From an uncultured Lachnospiraceae bacterium (GTDB taxonomy: Bacteria; Bacillota; Clostridia; Lachnospirales; Lachnospiraceae), in NCBI GenBank assembly GCA_951800685.1, contig CATOJY010000042.1, positions 1-32,502 on the forward strand: a stretch of DNA of 32,502 nucleotides, given 5' to 3'. Positions 24,639-32,459 of the stretch are shown piece by piece. The notes below the pieces were generated by a model. The model saw only the letters and a list, made by a program, of their open reading frames with translations. It had not been told where the DNA came from and ran no database searches. Every line of letters begins with the position of its first letter. Positions within the stretch are counted from its first letter, which is position 1. The translations under genes and the position numbers were made by a program.

Positions 24639-25610
24639 ATGCCCTTTTTACAGTTAAAGCAGCATTATTCTAAAAAATCGACAGCACATTCTCTCCGGGC
24701 ATATCTTGATACCAGTCAAGGTGGTCAAATAATTCTATTTTTCTGCGGACTGCTAAAAAGGGTATCTTTGATTATCTTCCGAAAGAGAACTATCTGTGAG
24801 AATGAAGATGGTAAAAGCAGCAAGGCGAGAGGGTCTATGACATTAGAGGCGGCCTTTGTACTTCCCTTTTTCCTGTTTGCCGTGATCAACATTCTATTTG
24901 CAGTCAATATCATAGGAACACAAAGCAGGATGAATGCCGCTCTGCACCAGGTAGGCAATAAGATGGCTTTTTCGGGATCTGTTTATGAGAAGACAGTGGG
25001 TGGCGTAGTGCCAGATAGCCTGGCTGGCGTAGTGTTGACAAGCTTCTATGCCAAAGGGGAGATTCTGGAATATGTGGGAAGAGAATATATCAATCAATCC
25101 TGTATTACAGGGGGTACAGGGGGTATTTCGATGACTGGTTCCTCTGTGATGGAAGAAGGGGATATCATCGACTTGCAGGTTTGTTATCGGGTCAAACCCT
25201 TCTCAGATCTTATGGGTTTTCAAGGATTTGCTATGAGACAGCGCTATTATGGCAGGGCTTGGACGGGATATGATGTGTCACAGTATATCAGTGATCAACA
25301 GCAGGAGGACCCGATGGTGTATATCACGAAGGCAGGGATTGTATACCACCGGAACAGAAATTGTACTTATCTGAACCCATCAGTAGAATCGGTTTCGGTA
25401 ATATCTCTGGAAAGCAGGAGAAACCAGTCAGGTGGCAAATATCATCCATGCGAATTGTGTGACGGCAGCAGGGTACAGGGGCAGGTTTATATTACAGCGC
25501 AGGGGAACAGTTTCCACAGCCAAATCCAGTGCGCAGGATTGAAACGAACAATTTATACGGTGTCTTTATCTAACGTACAGGGGAGAGGAGCGTGTTCAAA
25601 ATGTGGATAG
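24639..25610 (+). CDS. TadE-like pseudopilin with duplicated Cys/His C-terminal module
   Basis: A 323-residue protein. Residues 1-64 form an unusually long leader containing its own hydrophobic stretch. It is followed by RGSMTLEAAFVLPFFLFAVI, a prepilin-like motif with Gly, then Glu at +5, as in TadE proteins. The C-terminal quarter has two similar units: VYITKAGIVYHRNRNC...YHPCELC (about 227-275), and VYITAQGNSFHSQIQC...GACSKC (about 280-322). Each has H-x4-C and C-x2-C, a pattern fitting a zinc site or disulfides, and similar to Ada-type metal-binding units. GGGAGG lies nine bases before ATG. It overlaps the next gene by 10 bases. Exposure of Cys modules on the outer side is unusual. Start position is less certain because of the long leader. 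Confidence 0.82.
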   Translation: MPFLQLKQHYSKKSTAHSLRAYLDTSQGGQIILFFCGLLKRVSLIIFRKRTICENEDGKSSKARGSMTLEAAFVLPFFLFAVINILFAVNIIGTQSRMNAALHQVGNKMAFSGSVYEKTVGGVVPDSLAGVVLTSFYAKGEILEYVGREYINQSCITGGTGGISMTGSSVMEEGDIIDLQVCYRVKPFSDLMGFQGFAMRQRYYGRAWTGYDVSQYISDQQQEDPMVYITKAGIVYHRNRNCTYLNPSVESVSVISLESRRNQSGGKYHPCELCDGSRVQGQVYITAQGNSFHSQIQCAGLKRTIYTVSLSNVQGRGACSKCG

Positions 25611-26023
25611 AGGTTGTGCTATTTCTTTTGCTTGTGATCTGTGCAGTGACCGATAGTATAAGAAAGGAAATTCCTCTTGCAGTGATTTGGGTGGGAATTT
25701 TTCTTGCGGTAGCCTGTCATGTATTGGGCTGTATGGGAGAAGAGACATGGTCTGCAGTTGTGCTATCGATGTTTCCAGGAGCAGCATTCTGGGGGATCAG
25801 TCTGGTCACTGGTGAAAAGGTAGGATATGGAGACGGATGGATATTAGTCATGATTGGAGTTTTTACTGATTTTAGACGGTGTTTTATGATCCTTCTTGTC
25901 GGCCTGATGTTAGAATCAGTAGTGGTATTGTTTCTGTTAGCGGTAAGGAAGATATCAACGGACAAGGAGATACCCTTTGCTCCATTTTTACTGATGGGAA
26001 TGGGGGTGATTGTATGGCTGTAA
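25601..26023 (+). CDS. second prepilin peptidase (A24 family, short)
   Basis: A 140-residue membrane protein with about four hydrophobic segments. Both catalytic aspartate motifs are present: VTDSIRKEIP after the first segment, and GYGDGW (GxGD). It would cleave prepilin leaders, as does the first gene of the operon. Placement between two TadE-like genes suggests it serves these minor pilins, but specificity cannot be read. ATG at 25601 has AGAGGAG ten bases upstream; a GTG at 25592 lies only one base from that signal and is less likely. It overlaps both neighbours by 10 bases. Confidence 0.85.
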   Translation: MWIEVVLFLLLVICAVTDSIRKEIPLAVIWVGIFLAVACHVLGCMGEETWSAVVLSMFPGAAFWGISLVTGEKVGYGDGWILVMIGVFTDFRRCFMILLVGLMLESVVVLFLLAVRKISTDKEIPFAPFLLMGMGVIVWL

Positions 26024-26529
26024 AAATATGGAAGAAATGCGGTGTAAGCTTAGGGGAAAGGATGGGTTGGAAGAAGGTGACTGCAGGAAATATGCCAGGA
26101 TGGTGCAGAGGGGTTATGACCGTGGAGGCATCTTTTCTGGTTTCATGGACGGTTTTTCTTTTTGTATTTCTGATTTACCTGTCTTTCTATTCTTATGATA
26201 AATGTGTGCTTTTTCAGGATGCTTATGCAGTCTGTTTCCGGGGAAGCATCCAAAAGGATGAGAACAATGTAGTGCCGTATATCAGCGCCCATATACAGGA
26301 GCAGTTCGGCAGGAAATATTTTGGAACGGGAAAGGTACAAGGAAGTGTCGATAGGCGGGGAAATGTGACGAATGTGACAGGAGAGTGTCAGGTTAAAGTT
26401 CCGATCCGTTCACTTTTTACTATGCATGATAAGAAAGGATGGAAAATCCGCACAGAGGCAAAGGCGCAGATCATCAATCCCACGCATATAATACGTAAGA
26501 GCAGGTGGATAGAAAATTTATTGCCATAA
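26014..26529 (+). CDS. TadE-like pseudopilin
   Basis: A 171-residue protein. A basic N-terminal leader ends near residue 34 with CRGVMTVEASFLVSWTVFLF: a Gly followed by Glu at +5, then a single hydrophobic helix of about 22 residues. The remainder is a small exported domain with conserved-looking aromatic and basic residues. It is likely a minor pilin/TadE component. ATG at 26014 is chosen with GGGGGTGA a few bases upstream; a longer frame from 25879 lies within the preceding gene. It overlaps that gene by 10 bases. A strong 12-bp hairpin begins just after its stop. Confidence 0.8.
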   Translation: MAVKIWKKCGVSLGERMGWKKVTAGNMPGWCRGVMTVEASFLVSWTVFLFVFLIYLSFYSYDKCVLFQDAYAVCFRGSIQKDENNVVPYISAHIQEQFGRKYFGTGKVQGSVDRRGNVTNVTGECQVKVPIRSLFTMHDKKGWKIRTEAKAQIINPTHIIRKSRWIENLLP

Positions 26530-26530
26530 G

Positions 26531-26568
26531 AGTCAAATCTCCTGTCGTTTACGATGGAGGATTTGACT
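26531..26568 (+). repeat. strong hairpin between tadE-like and FHA genes
   Basis: AGTCAAATCTCC (26531-26542) pairs with GGA-G-GATTTGACT (26556-26568), a 12-bp stem with one bulged G and a 13-base loop. It starts two bases after the TadE-like stop. No T run follows, so an mRNA-processing or stability role is more likely than termination. It would hide the ATG at 26554, which supports the later GTG as the FHA gene start. Confidence 0.7.
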
Positions 26569-26592
26569 GGACGGGCAGGAAAGAGGGGCAGG

Positions 26593-27993
26593 GTGGAAGC
26601 AAAATATTTTAAAGATTATAAGCACAACTACATGATACTGCAATGCGGCCAGGAAGCGGCAGTCAGAAGCTATCAGTATAAAATTCTTACATCAGATAAA
26701 ATCAAGGAAATTCTCCGGTGCTCTGTGCGGCATATTAACGGTATTACATATTATTATTATGATATTAGTTCCAGAACGACACTCAAAAGTCTTTATCAAA
26801 GCAATAGGATGTCTTATGAACAGGTAAAAGATCTGTTGTGTCAGCTGCATGGGATCTGTGACAGATTGGCGGGCTTTTTCCTGGAAGAGACGGGACTTGT
26901 TCTACTGCCGGAACATATTTATTATGATTTTTCAAGCCAGAAATATATTGGACTGTACTACCCGGATCATAGGCCGGAAGGCAAAGCGGTTTATGAACCA
27001 CTGATGAGTTTCCTGTTAGAACATATTGATACCCAGGATCGCAAACTGGCGGAGAACATGTACCGGATCTGTGAACTGGCAGGAGAAGAGCATTTTTTGC
27101 TGGAAGACGCATTGCTGATTCTGGAAGAACGGGAAGAAGTGAGTCAGGAGAGTGTGCCAGATCAGGTCAATACCAGCAGTTTTGTAGAAGAGATTCCGCC
27201 AGTGGGACCCCAGCAGGAAGAAAAGCCACAGCCGAAAAGAAGTCTCTTCTATCCAGTGTTTATGGGACTTTCTCTAATCGGTCTGGCAGGAACAGCTGCG
27301 GTCTGTTATTTGTATGATTTAACACAGGAAGAGGAGATTACGCTGTATGGAATTATGGCAGTATTAGGAGTCTGTTTTCTGTTCAGTCTATGGGGATGTT
27401 TCCGGGCGGACAGCAAGGGTCAAGACACGGGGAACAGGAATAAAGAAAATTTAACAGACGGTGGAGGGTTCGAAGCAGCTTTTGCGGGAACGACTGAAGA
27501 TATACCAGAAGGAACCCCGGATGTGAATCCCATCTTCATGAGTGGGATCATAGATAAGGATATCAATTTAGGAGAAGGAAAAATACAGACGGTGCCTGCG
27601 CATACAACGCTGCAGCGTGAAACGGTTGCTGCTGCAGCACCACAGGAGCAGAGAGCCGATTACTATGGGAATACCATCTTTTTTGATGGAAGTAAGATGG
27701 CAGAACACAAGTTATATGCAGCAGACAGAAGAAATAAGCAGCACATTCAGTTGAAGCAGTTTCCCTGTACAATTGGTAAGATGGCGGGATGTGTCGATCA
27801 TGTGCTTGCGGATAATTCTGTGAGCAGGATTCACGCCAGATTTGACAAGCAGGGAGACAAAATTCTTCTGACAGATATGAATTCAACAAATGGGACTTAC
27901 AAAAACGGTCTGCGTATGCAGCCTCAGGAGACGGTTGAGATAGAGCCAGGGGATGAGATCCGGTTTGGAAGTTTGAATTATTGTTACCGGTAG
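26593..27993 (+). CDS. DUF6382-FHA domain membrane protein
   Basis: A 466-residue protein. Residues 1-190 match the DUF6382 pattern as I recall it (YFKDYKHNYMILQ, then a kinase-lobe-like helical region). A short Gln/Pro-rich linker follows. Two hydrophobic segments lie near 220-240 and 252-275. A low-complexity linker leads to a C-terminal FHA domain, about 385-466, with IGKMAGC, SVSRIHARF and NSTNGTYKNG. FHA domains bind phosphothreonine, so this protein probably links the Tad machine to Ser/Thr kinase signalling. GTG at 26593 is preferred: AGAGGGG precedes it, and homologues as I recall begin here; ATG at 26554 lacks a signal and lies in a hairpin. It is the last gene of the pilus operon. 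Confidence 0.85.
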   Translation: MEAKYFKDYKHNYMILQCGQEAAVRSYQYKILTSDKIKEILRCSVRHINGITYYYYDISSRTTLKSLYQSNRMSYEQVKDLLCQLHGICDRLAGFFLEETGLVLLPEHIYYDFSSQKYIGLYYPDHRPEGKAVYEPLMSFLLEHIDTQDRKLAENMYRICELAGEEHFLLEDALLILEEREEVSQESVPDQVNTSSFVEEIPPVGPQQEEKPQPKRSLFYPVFMGLSLIGLAGTAAVCYLYDLTQEEEITLYGIMAVLGVCFLFSLWGCFRADSKGQDTGNRNKENLTDGGGFEAAFAGTTEDIPEGTPDVNPIFMSGIIDKDINLGEGKIQTVPAHTTLQRETVAAAAPQEQRADYYGNTIFFDGSKMAEHKLYAADRRNKQHIQLKQFPCTIGKMAGCVDHVLADNSVSRIHARFDKQGDKILLTDMNSTNGTYKNGLRMQPQETVEIEPGDEIRFGSLNYCYR

Positions 27994-28092
27994 GCAAAGG
28001 GTGCTTTTATTTGACATGACATACTGAAAATGATACCCTCATATAGGGTTTAAGAAGTTTTCCTAATATCATTTATAATAATGGAGTATGTG

Positions 28093-29148
28093 ATGAGATC
28101 AGAACAGATGGAGCATCTTTTTGAGAGAAATGGATATTGTAAAGTTCCCTCGAATCTTTCGGAGTTTATGTTTTACTACCGTGAAGAGGGGCAAAGAGCC
28201 ATTGTGCTGCATATCGTTGACTATAGGAAGCAGCTGGAACTTTCTGAAGAACAATATGCGGCATTAAAGGCTAAGGTTATAGAATTTATGCGTGCAAAGG
28301 GGAAACAGAAGGTAGATCTGCTGTCGATTGTTCTGAGCAATGATACCGGAAACGGAAAGAAATTGTGTGCCTACGATCGCTTTTGCTGGATGATTGATAT
28401 GGATAATAACCGTCTGATCATTTACGAAGACCAGACAGCAGATTTTTACGGATGGCGGGGGATTTTGGAAGAATTTTTGCTTGCAGAAGACATGCGCGGT
28501 AATGACCAGAACGGGAATGATGCGGCATACGGCGGTTTAAGCGGCAGGGGAGACTGGAAGTGGAGAAAGGACCTGCCATGGGTCACAATTTGTCTGGTAG
28601 CGGTGAATATCATCATATTTCTCATATGTACAATTACAGGTGATCTGTTATATAATGTAGGTATGTTATACTTTCCGCAAATTGTGGAAGACCAGGCATA
28701 TTATGAGATTATCACGTCCATGTTTCTGCACGTAGATGCGCGTCATCTCTTCAACAATATGATCGTGTTATTTTTTCTGGGAAAGATTGTGGAACAGAAA
28801 CTCGGACATGTTCCTTATACAGTGCTTTATTTTCTCTCAGGGATCGCTGGAGATCTGTTGTCAATAGGATGTGCGATGATAATAGAAAGGGAACACGTTT
28901 CTTTAGGGGCCAGCGGTGCAGTTTTTGGTGTGGAGGGTGCGTTCCTTGTTCTCGCCATCCTTGGGCGGTGCGGGACAAAGTCAACGCAGGTGATTCTTGC
29001 GATTTTGTTTTCTCTGTATTGCGGTTTTACAAGCGTTGGTGTCGATAATGCGGCGCATGTGGGAGGGACTCTTATGGGATTTGCACTGGCGGCAGTTTTT
29101 TGTATGTTATATCCTGATAAGACTTCCAATACGAATTCCAATGTATAA
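28093..29148 (+). CDS. rhomboid family intramembrane serine protease
   Basis: A 351-residue protein. The first 150 residues are a soluble domain of unknown type. Residues from about 160 form a six- or seven-helix rhomboid core. The HLFNNMIVLFFLG loop helix, catalytic Ser274 in GASGAVFG and catalytic His322 in AHVGG are all present, so it should be active. Rhomboids cleave transmembrane segments inside the bilayer; the substrate is unknown. ATG at 28093 follows GGAG by six bases; ATG at 28081 has no signal. A TATAAT at 28074-28079 suggests its own promoter, though the spacing to the start is short. It follows the FHA gene by 99 bases and could be functionally linked to the pilus locus. Confidence 0.9.
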   Translation: MRSEQMEHLFERNGYCKVPSNLSEFMFYYREEGQRAIVLHIVDYRKQLELSEEQYAALKAKVIEFMRAKGKQKVDLLSIVLSNDTGNGKKLCAYDRFCWMIDMDNNRLIIYEDQTADFYGWRGILEEFLLAEDMRGNDQNGNDAAYGGLSGRGDWKWRKDLPWVTICLVAVNIIIFLICTITGDLLYNVGMLYFPQIVEDQAYYEIITSMFLHVDARHLFNNMIVLFFLGKIVEQKLGHVPYTVLYFLSGIAGDLLSIGCAMIIEREHVSLGASGAVFGVEGAFLVLAILGRCGTKSTQVILAILFSLYCGFTSVGVDNAAHVGGTLMGFALAAVFCMLYPDKTSNTNSNV

Positions 29149-29172
29149 AGTTAAGAAAGGATGGAAATTTCG

Positions 29173-30162
29173 ATGAAAGTTAATATCTACTATGGTGGAC
29201 GGGGACTGATGGACGACCCTACACTATTTGTCCTGAATAAAATGAAGGAAGTATTGGAGGAGCTTCGTGTTACAGTGGAAACTTTCCACCTATATGATTT
29301 GAAGAACAGTATTACAACGCTGCCACAGACGTTGAAGGAGGCGGATGGTGTTATCCTGGGCAGCACGGTGGAGTGGTATGGAATAGGCGGATATATGTAT
29401 CAGTTTTTGGATTCCTGCTGGCTGTATGGGGATAAAGAAGTGATTAGCCAGATCTATATGTGTCCCATCGTCATGTCTACTACCTATGGTGAAAGGGAAG
29501 GGAAGCTGAATCTTGCGACAGCGTGGGAGATTTTGGGTGGACGGCCGTGCAGCGGTATTTGCGGTTATATTGCAGACACTTCCATGCTCGAAGAGAACGA
29601 GGGATATTTACGGATTATTGAGAAAAAGGCTGAAAACCTGTATCGCACAATTAATCAGAAGCTGCCTTGTCTGCCGGCCAGCAATCAGGCAGTGAAGCAG
29701 AAGGTGGCAATTACGAAGAATATTAATTTTACCCCACAGGAGTCAGAACAGCTTTCCCAGTTTGTGTCTGATGATACTTATGTACAGAGGCAAAAGGCTG
29801 ATATTCAGGAACTGGCGAGCATGTTCAGGGATATGATGGGAAGCAGCGAAAGGGAGGACACAAACGAATTTGTGAAAGAGATTCAGGAGCATTTTAAGCC
29901 GCAGCCGGGGATAAACGCTAATTATAAGATAACGATAGAAGAGAAGAAAATACCGTTATTCATAGAGATCAAAGGGGGCAATCTTCAATGTTATTATGGA
30001 AATGGCGGCCGCGCAGATGTAGAGATGCAGATGGCGAGGGCAACGTTTGCGGATATTATTGCAGGTGAGAATACCTTCCAGGCATCCTTTATGGCGGGCG
30101 ATATAAGAATGAAAGGCGATTTCAAGATTCTGAGGGCGTTAGATCAGGTTCTGGTATTTTAA
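29173..30162 (+). CDS. flavodoxin-like / SCP2 domain fusion protein
   Basis: A 329-residue cytoplasmic protein. Residues 1-155 have the flavodoxin/FMN-reductase order: VNIYYGGRG at the phosphate-loop position, ADGVILGSTVEWYGIGGYM near 60, and VMSTTYGERE near 102-111. The C-terminal 110 residues (from NYKITIEEKK to the end) resemble an SCP-2 sterol/lipid-binding domain, with ATFADIIAGENTFQ and AGDIRMKGDFKILRALDQVL. Such fusions are common in Lachnospiraceae, but function is unknown. An oxidoreductase acting on a hydrophobic ligand is a guess. ATG at 29173 gives the conserved MKVNIYYGGRG beginning; ATG at 29161 touches the AAGAAAGG signal and is less likely. Confidence 0.85.
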   Translation: MKVNIYYGGRGLMDDPTLFVLNKMKEVLEELRVTVETFHLYDLKNSITTLPQTLKEADGVILGSTVEWYGIGGYMYQFLDSCWLYGDKEVISQIYMCPIVMSTTYGEREGKLNLATAWEILGGRPCSGICGYIADTSMLEENEGYLRIIEKKAENLYRTINQKLPCLPASNQAVKQKVAITKNINFTPQESEQLSQFVSDDTYVQRQKADIQELASMFRDMMGSSEREDTNEFVKEIQEHFKPQPGINANYKITIEEKKIPLFIEIKGGNLQCYYGNGGRADVEMQMARATFADIIAGENTFQASFMAGDIRMKGDFKILRALDQVLVF

Positions 30163-30174
30163 GGGGGCATCGAT

Positions 30175-30591
30175 ATGAGAGACACAAACTGTATTTTCTG
30201 TAAGATTGCGAATGGCGATATTTCGTCCAAAACATTATATGAAGACGATCAATTCCGGGTGATTTTGGATTTAGGACCCGCAACAAAGGGACATGCACTG
30301 ATCCTTCCGAAGGAGCACTATGCGAATTTATATGAGCTGCCCGATGAGACGGCAGCAAAAGTTATGAAGCTGGCTAAGAAATTAGCGGTACAGATGACGG
30401 AGCGTCTTGGATGTGAAGGGTTTAATCTGGTACAGAACAATGGTGAGCTGGCAGGGCAGACAGTCTTTCATTTTCACATGCATCTGATTCCCAGATATCG
30501 GGATGATGGTCAGAAAATTGGGTGGAAACCTGGTGAAGCAGCGCAGGAAGAGTTGGAAAAGATCAGGAATCAGATCGTGGATGGCAAATAA
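30175..30591 (+). CDS. HIT family protein (histidine triad nucleotide hydrolase)
   Basis: A 138-residue protein of normal HIT length. The N-terminal CIFCKIANGDI, central HALILPKEHYANL and the catalytic triad HFHMHLIPR (His-x-His-x-His) are intact. These enzymes hydrolyse purine nucleoside phosphoramidates such as AMP-lysine. GGGGG seven bases before ATG supports the start. It lies 12 bases after the flavodoxin-SCP2 gene, so they are probably one transcript. Confidence 0.95.
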   Translation: MRDTNCIFCKIANGDISSKTLYEDDQFRVILDLGPATKGHALILPKEHYANLYELPDETAAKVMKLAKKLAVQMTERLGCEGFNLVQNNGELAGQTVFHFHMHLIPRYRDDGQKIGWKPGEAAQEELEKIRNQIVDGK

Positions 30592-30691
30592 TTAACGTTT
30601 GGCAGGGAATAGGAGCTCTTTGTGGCTGGAGAATGCTGGGTATGGATAAAGATAGCACATATGCGGTTTGAAGGAAGGGCAGATTAAGATC

Positions 30692-31534
30692 ATGCGGGTA
30701 GTGAAGGTATCAGATATTACACAGAATATCAAAGAAATGTGCATAGAAGCGAATCATTTCCTATCGGAAGATATGGATAAGGTGTTGTTGGATGCAGTGG
30801 AGGAAGAGAAATCTATGCTTGGCAGGCAGATCCTCTGTCAGCTCCAGGATAATCTTAAGGTTGCTGGTGAAGATAAAATACCGATCTGTCAGGATACTGG
30901 TATGGCTGTGATCTTTATGGAGATTGGACAGGATGTGCATTTCGAGGGCGGTTTTTTGGAGGATGCAGTCAACGAGGGTGTCAGGCAGGGTTATACAGAG
31001 GGTTATCTGAGAAAGTCTGTGGTGAGTGATCCTATTATCCGGGAGAATACCAGGGATAATACACCGGCAGTGATCCACTACGAGATGGTTCCCGGTGATC
31101 AGGTCAAGATTACTGTCGCGCCGAAAGGATTTGGCAGTGAGAACATGAGCCGGGTGTATATGCTGAAACCCGCCGATGGGATTGAAGGAGTAAAGGATGC
31201 GATATTGACTGCAGTAAAAGAAGCGGGACCGAATGCATGTCCGCCCATGGTGGTGGGCGTAGGGATTGGCGGCACTTTTGAGAAGTGTGCCCTGATGGCT
31301 AAGAGGGCGCTGACAAGACCTGTTAACCGGCGTTCAGAGATTCCATATGTGCAGGAATTGGAAAAAGAGATGTTTGCTAAGATCAATCAGACAGGAATCG
31401 GCCCTGGAGGATTGGGCGGTACGACGACTGTGCTTGCGGTGAATATAGATACCTATCCTACGCATATAGCAGGTCTGCCGGTGGCAGTTAATATCTGTTG
31501 CCATGTGAACAGGCATGTGGTGCGGATGCTGTGA
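30692..31534 (+). CDS. fumA: class I fumarate hydratase, alpha subunit
   Basis: A 280-residue subunit carrying the iron-sulfur site of the two-subunit class I fumarase, which interconverts fumarate and malate. Visible features are ICQDTGMAV, the ACPP and FEKCAL cysteines, GPGGLGGTTT, and a C-terminal NICCHVNRH. With the beta subunit these form the oxygen-sensitive 4Fe-4S enzyme found in anaerobes. The beta subunit is the next gene. ATG at 30692 gives the usual MRVV start, with GGAAGGG 12 bases upstream; a TTG at 30668 would add eight residues. Confidence 0.93.
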   Translation: MRVVKVSDITQNIKEMCIEANHFLSEDMDKVLLDAVEEEKSMLGRQILCQLQDNLKVAGEDKIPICQDTGMAVIFMEIGQDVHFEGGFLEDAVNEGVRQGYTEGYLRKSVVSDPIIRENTRDNTPAVIHYEMVPGDQVKITVAPKGFGSENMSRVYMLKPADGIEGVKDAILTAVKEAGPNACPPMVVGVGIGGTFEKCALMAKRALTRPVNRRSEIPYVQELEKEMFAKINQTGIGPGGLGGTTTVLAVNIDTYPTHIAGLPVAVNICCHVNRHVVRML

Positions 31535-31650
31535 GGACAAGAATAGGTGATCTTCTCACGGATTGTATCGGATATAATAGACTGTCTCAGTAAGTTTGCT
31601 GGATGGGAACAGCATATAGATATCAATAGTATGCAGGAAGGGTAAGATAG

Positions 31651-32202
31651 ATGGAACGACGGATACAGGCTCCGATGGACAGGGAAACAGCAGCCGGATT
31701 GCAAGCTGGCGATTATGTCTACATAACAGGAACAATATATACGGCAAGGGACGCCGCCCATAAGAGAATGCAGGAAGTTTTGGATCAGGGAGGTACGCTC
31801 CCGTTTGAAATGCAGGACAATATCATATATTATATGGGACCGTCACCGGCGAGAGAGGGCAGGCCGATTGGTTCAGCGGGACCTACGACAGCCAGCAGGA
31901 TGGATAAATATGCGCCAGCCTTATTGGATTTGGGCCTGACCGGGATGATTGGCAAGGGGAAGCGCAGTGAAAGAGTGCAGGAAGCGATTGTCAGAAATGG
32001 AGCCGTTTATTTCGCAGCAGTGGGCGGCGCAGGTGCACTTTTATCTAAGTCTATTAAGCGGTCAGAAGTGATCGCTTATGACGATCTTGGAACGGAAGCA
32101 ATCCGTAAATTGGAAGTGGTGGAATTTCCGGTGATTGTAGTAATCGACTCGAAAGGAAATAACTTATACGAGACAGCAGTTCAGGAGTATTGCAGCCTGT
32201 AG
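31651..32202 (+). CDS. fumB: class I fumarate hydratase, beta subunit
   Basis: A 183-residue protein matching the C-terminal half of fused class I fumarases. AGDYVYITGTIYTARDAAHK near residues 19-38, YMGPSPAREGRPIGSAGPTT near 61-80, and MIGKGKRS are family hallmarks. It completes the active site with the alpha subunit. GGAAGGG eight bases before ATG supports the start. The 116-base gap after the alpha gene contains a TATAAT at 31573-31578 with TTCTCA 18 bases upstream, a weak possible internal promoter. A strong terminator ends the unit at 32351. Confidence 0.94.
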   Translation: MERRIQAPMDRETAAGLQAGDYVYITGTIYTARDAAHKRMQEVLDQGGTLPFEMQDNIIYYMGPSPAREGRPIGSAGPTTASRMDKYAPALLDLGLTGMIGKGKRSERVQEAIVRNGAVYFAAVGGAGALLSKSIKRSEVIAYDDLGTEAIRKLEVVEFPVIVVIDSKGNNLYETAVQEYCSL

Positions 32203-32350
32203 CGCCAGTCATGAGGTATGCGGAGAAGTAATACATGGATGATGGGTAAGCAGGTGCAAACAGACAATTGAAGTTGCATTGTTGAGAGGGAAGAAAGACT
32301 ATACAGACAATGCAGTGGTTATATGTCTAGGGACAATTGTAAGATTGGAA

Positions 32351-32381
32351 AAGCAGCAGCACGTAGTGCAGCCGCTTTTTT
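32351..32381 (+). terminator. Rho-independent terminator after the fumarase genes
   Basis: AAGC/GCTT, GC/GC and GCAC/GTGC stack around a GTA loop with two mismatches (A-C and A-A), followed by a T6 run ending near 32381. The 148 bases between the fumB stop and this stem show nothing else. Confidence 0.8.
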
Positions 32382-32393
32382 ATATAATAGGAA

Positions 32394-32444
32394 ATTCCTC
32401 CTTGCGGAGGAATCCTGAATTAAAATAGCCCGCTGGGAGCGGGC
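32394..32444. terminator. pair of hairpins, probable minus-strand terminator
   Basis: ATTCCTCC/GGAGGAAT (32394-32413, loop TTGC) is a perfect 8-bp stem. GCCCGC/GCGGGC (32428-32444, loop TGGGA) is a perfect 6-bp stem. On the minus strand the second hairpin is followed by TATTTTAATT and then by the first, matching the end of a gene reading in from the right. Confidence 0.6.
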
Positions 32445-32459
32445 ATGAAAAGAAGACGG

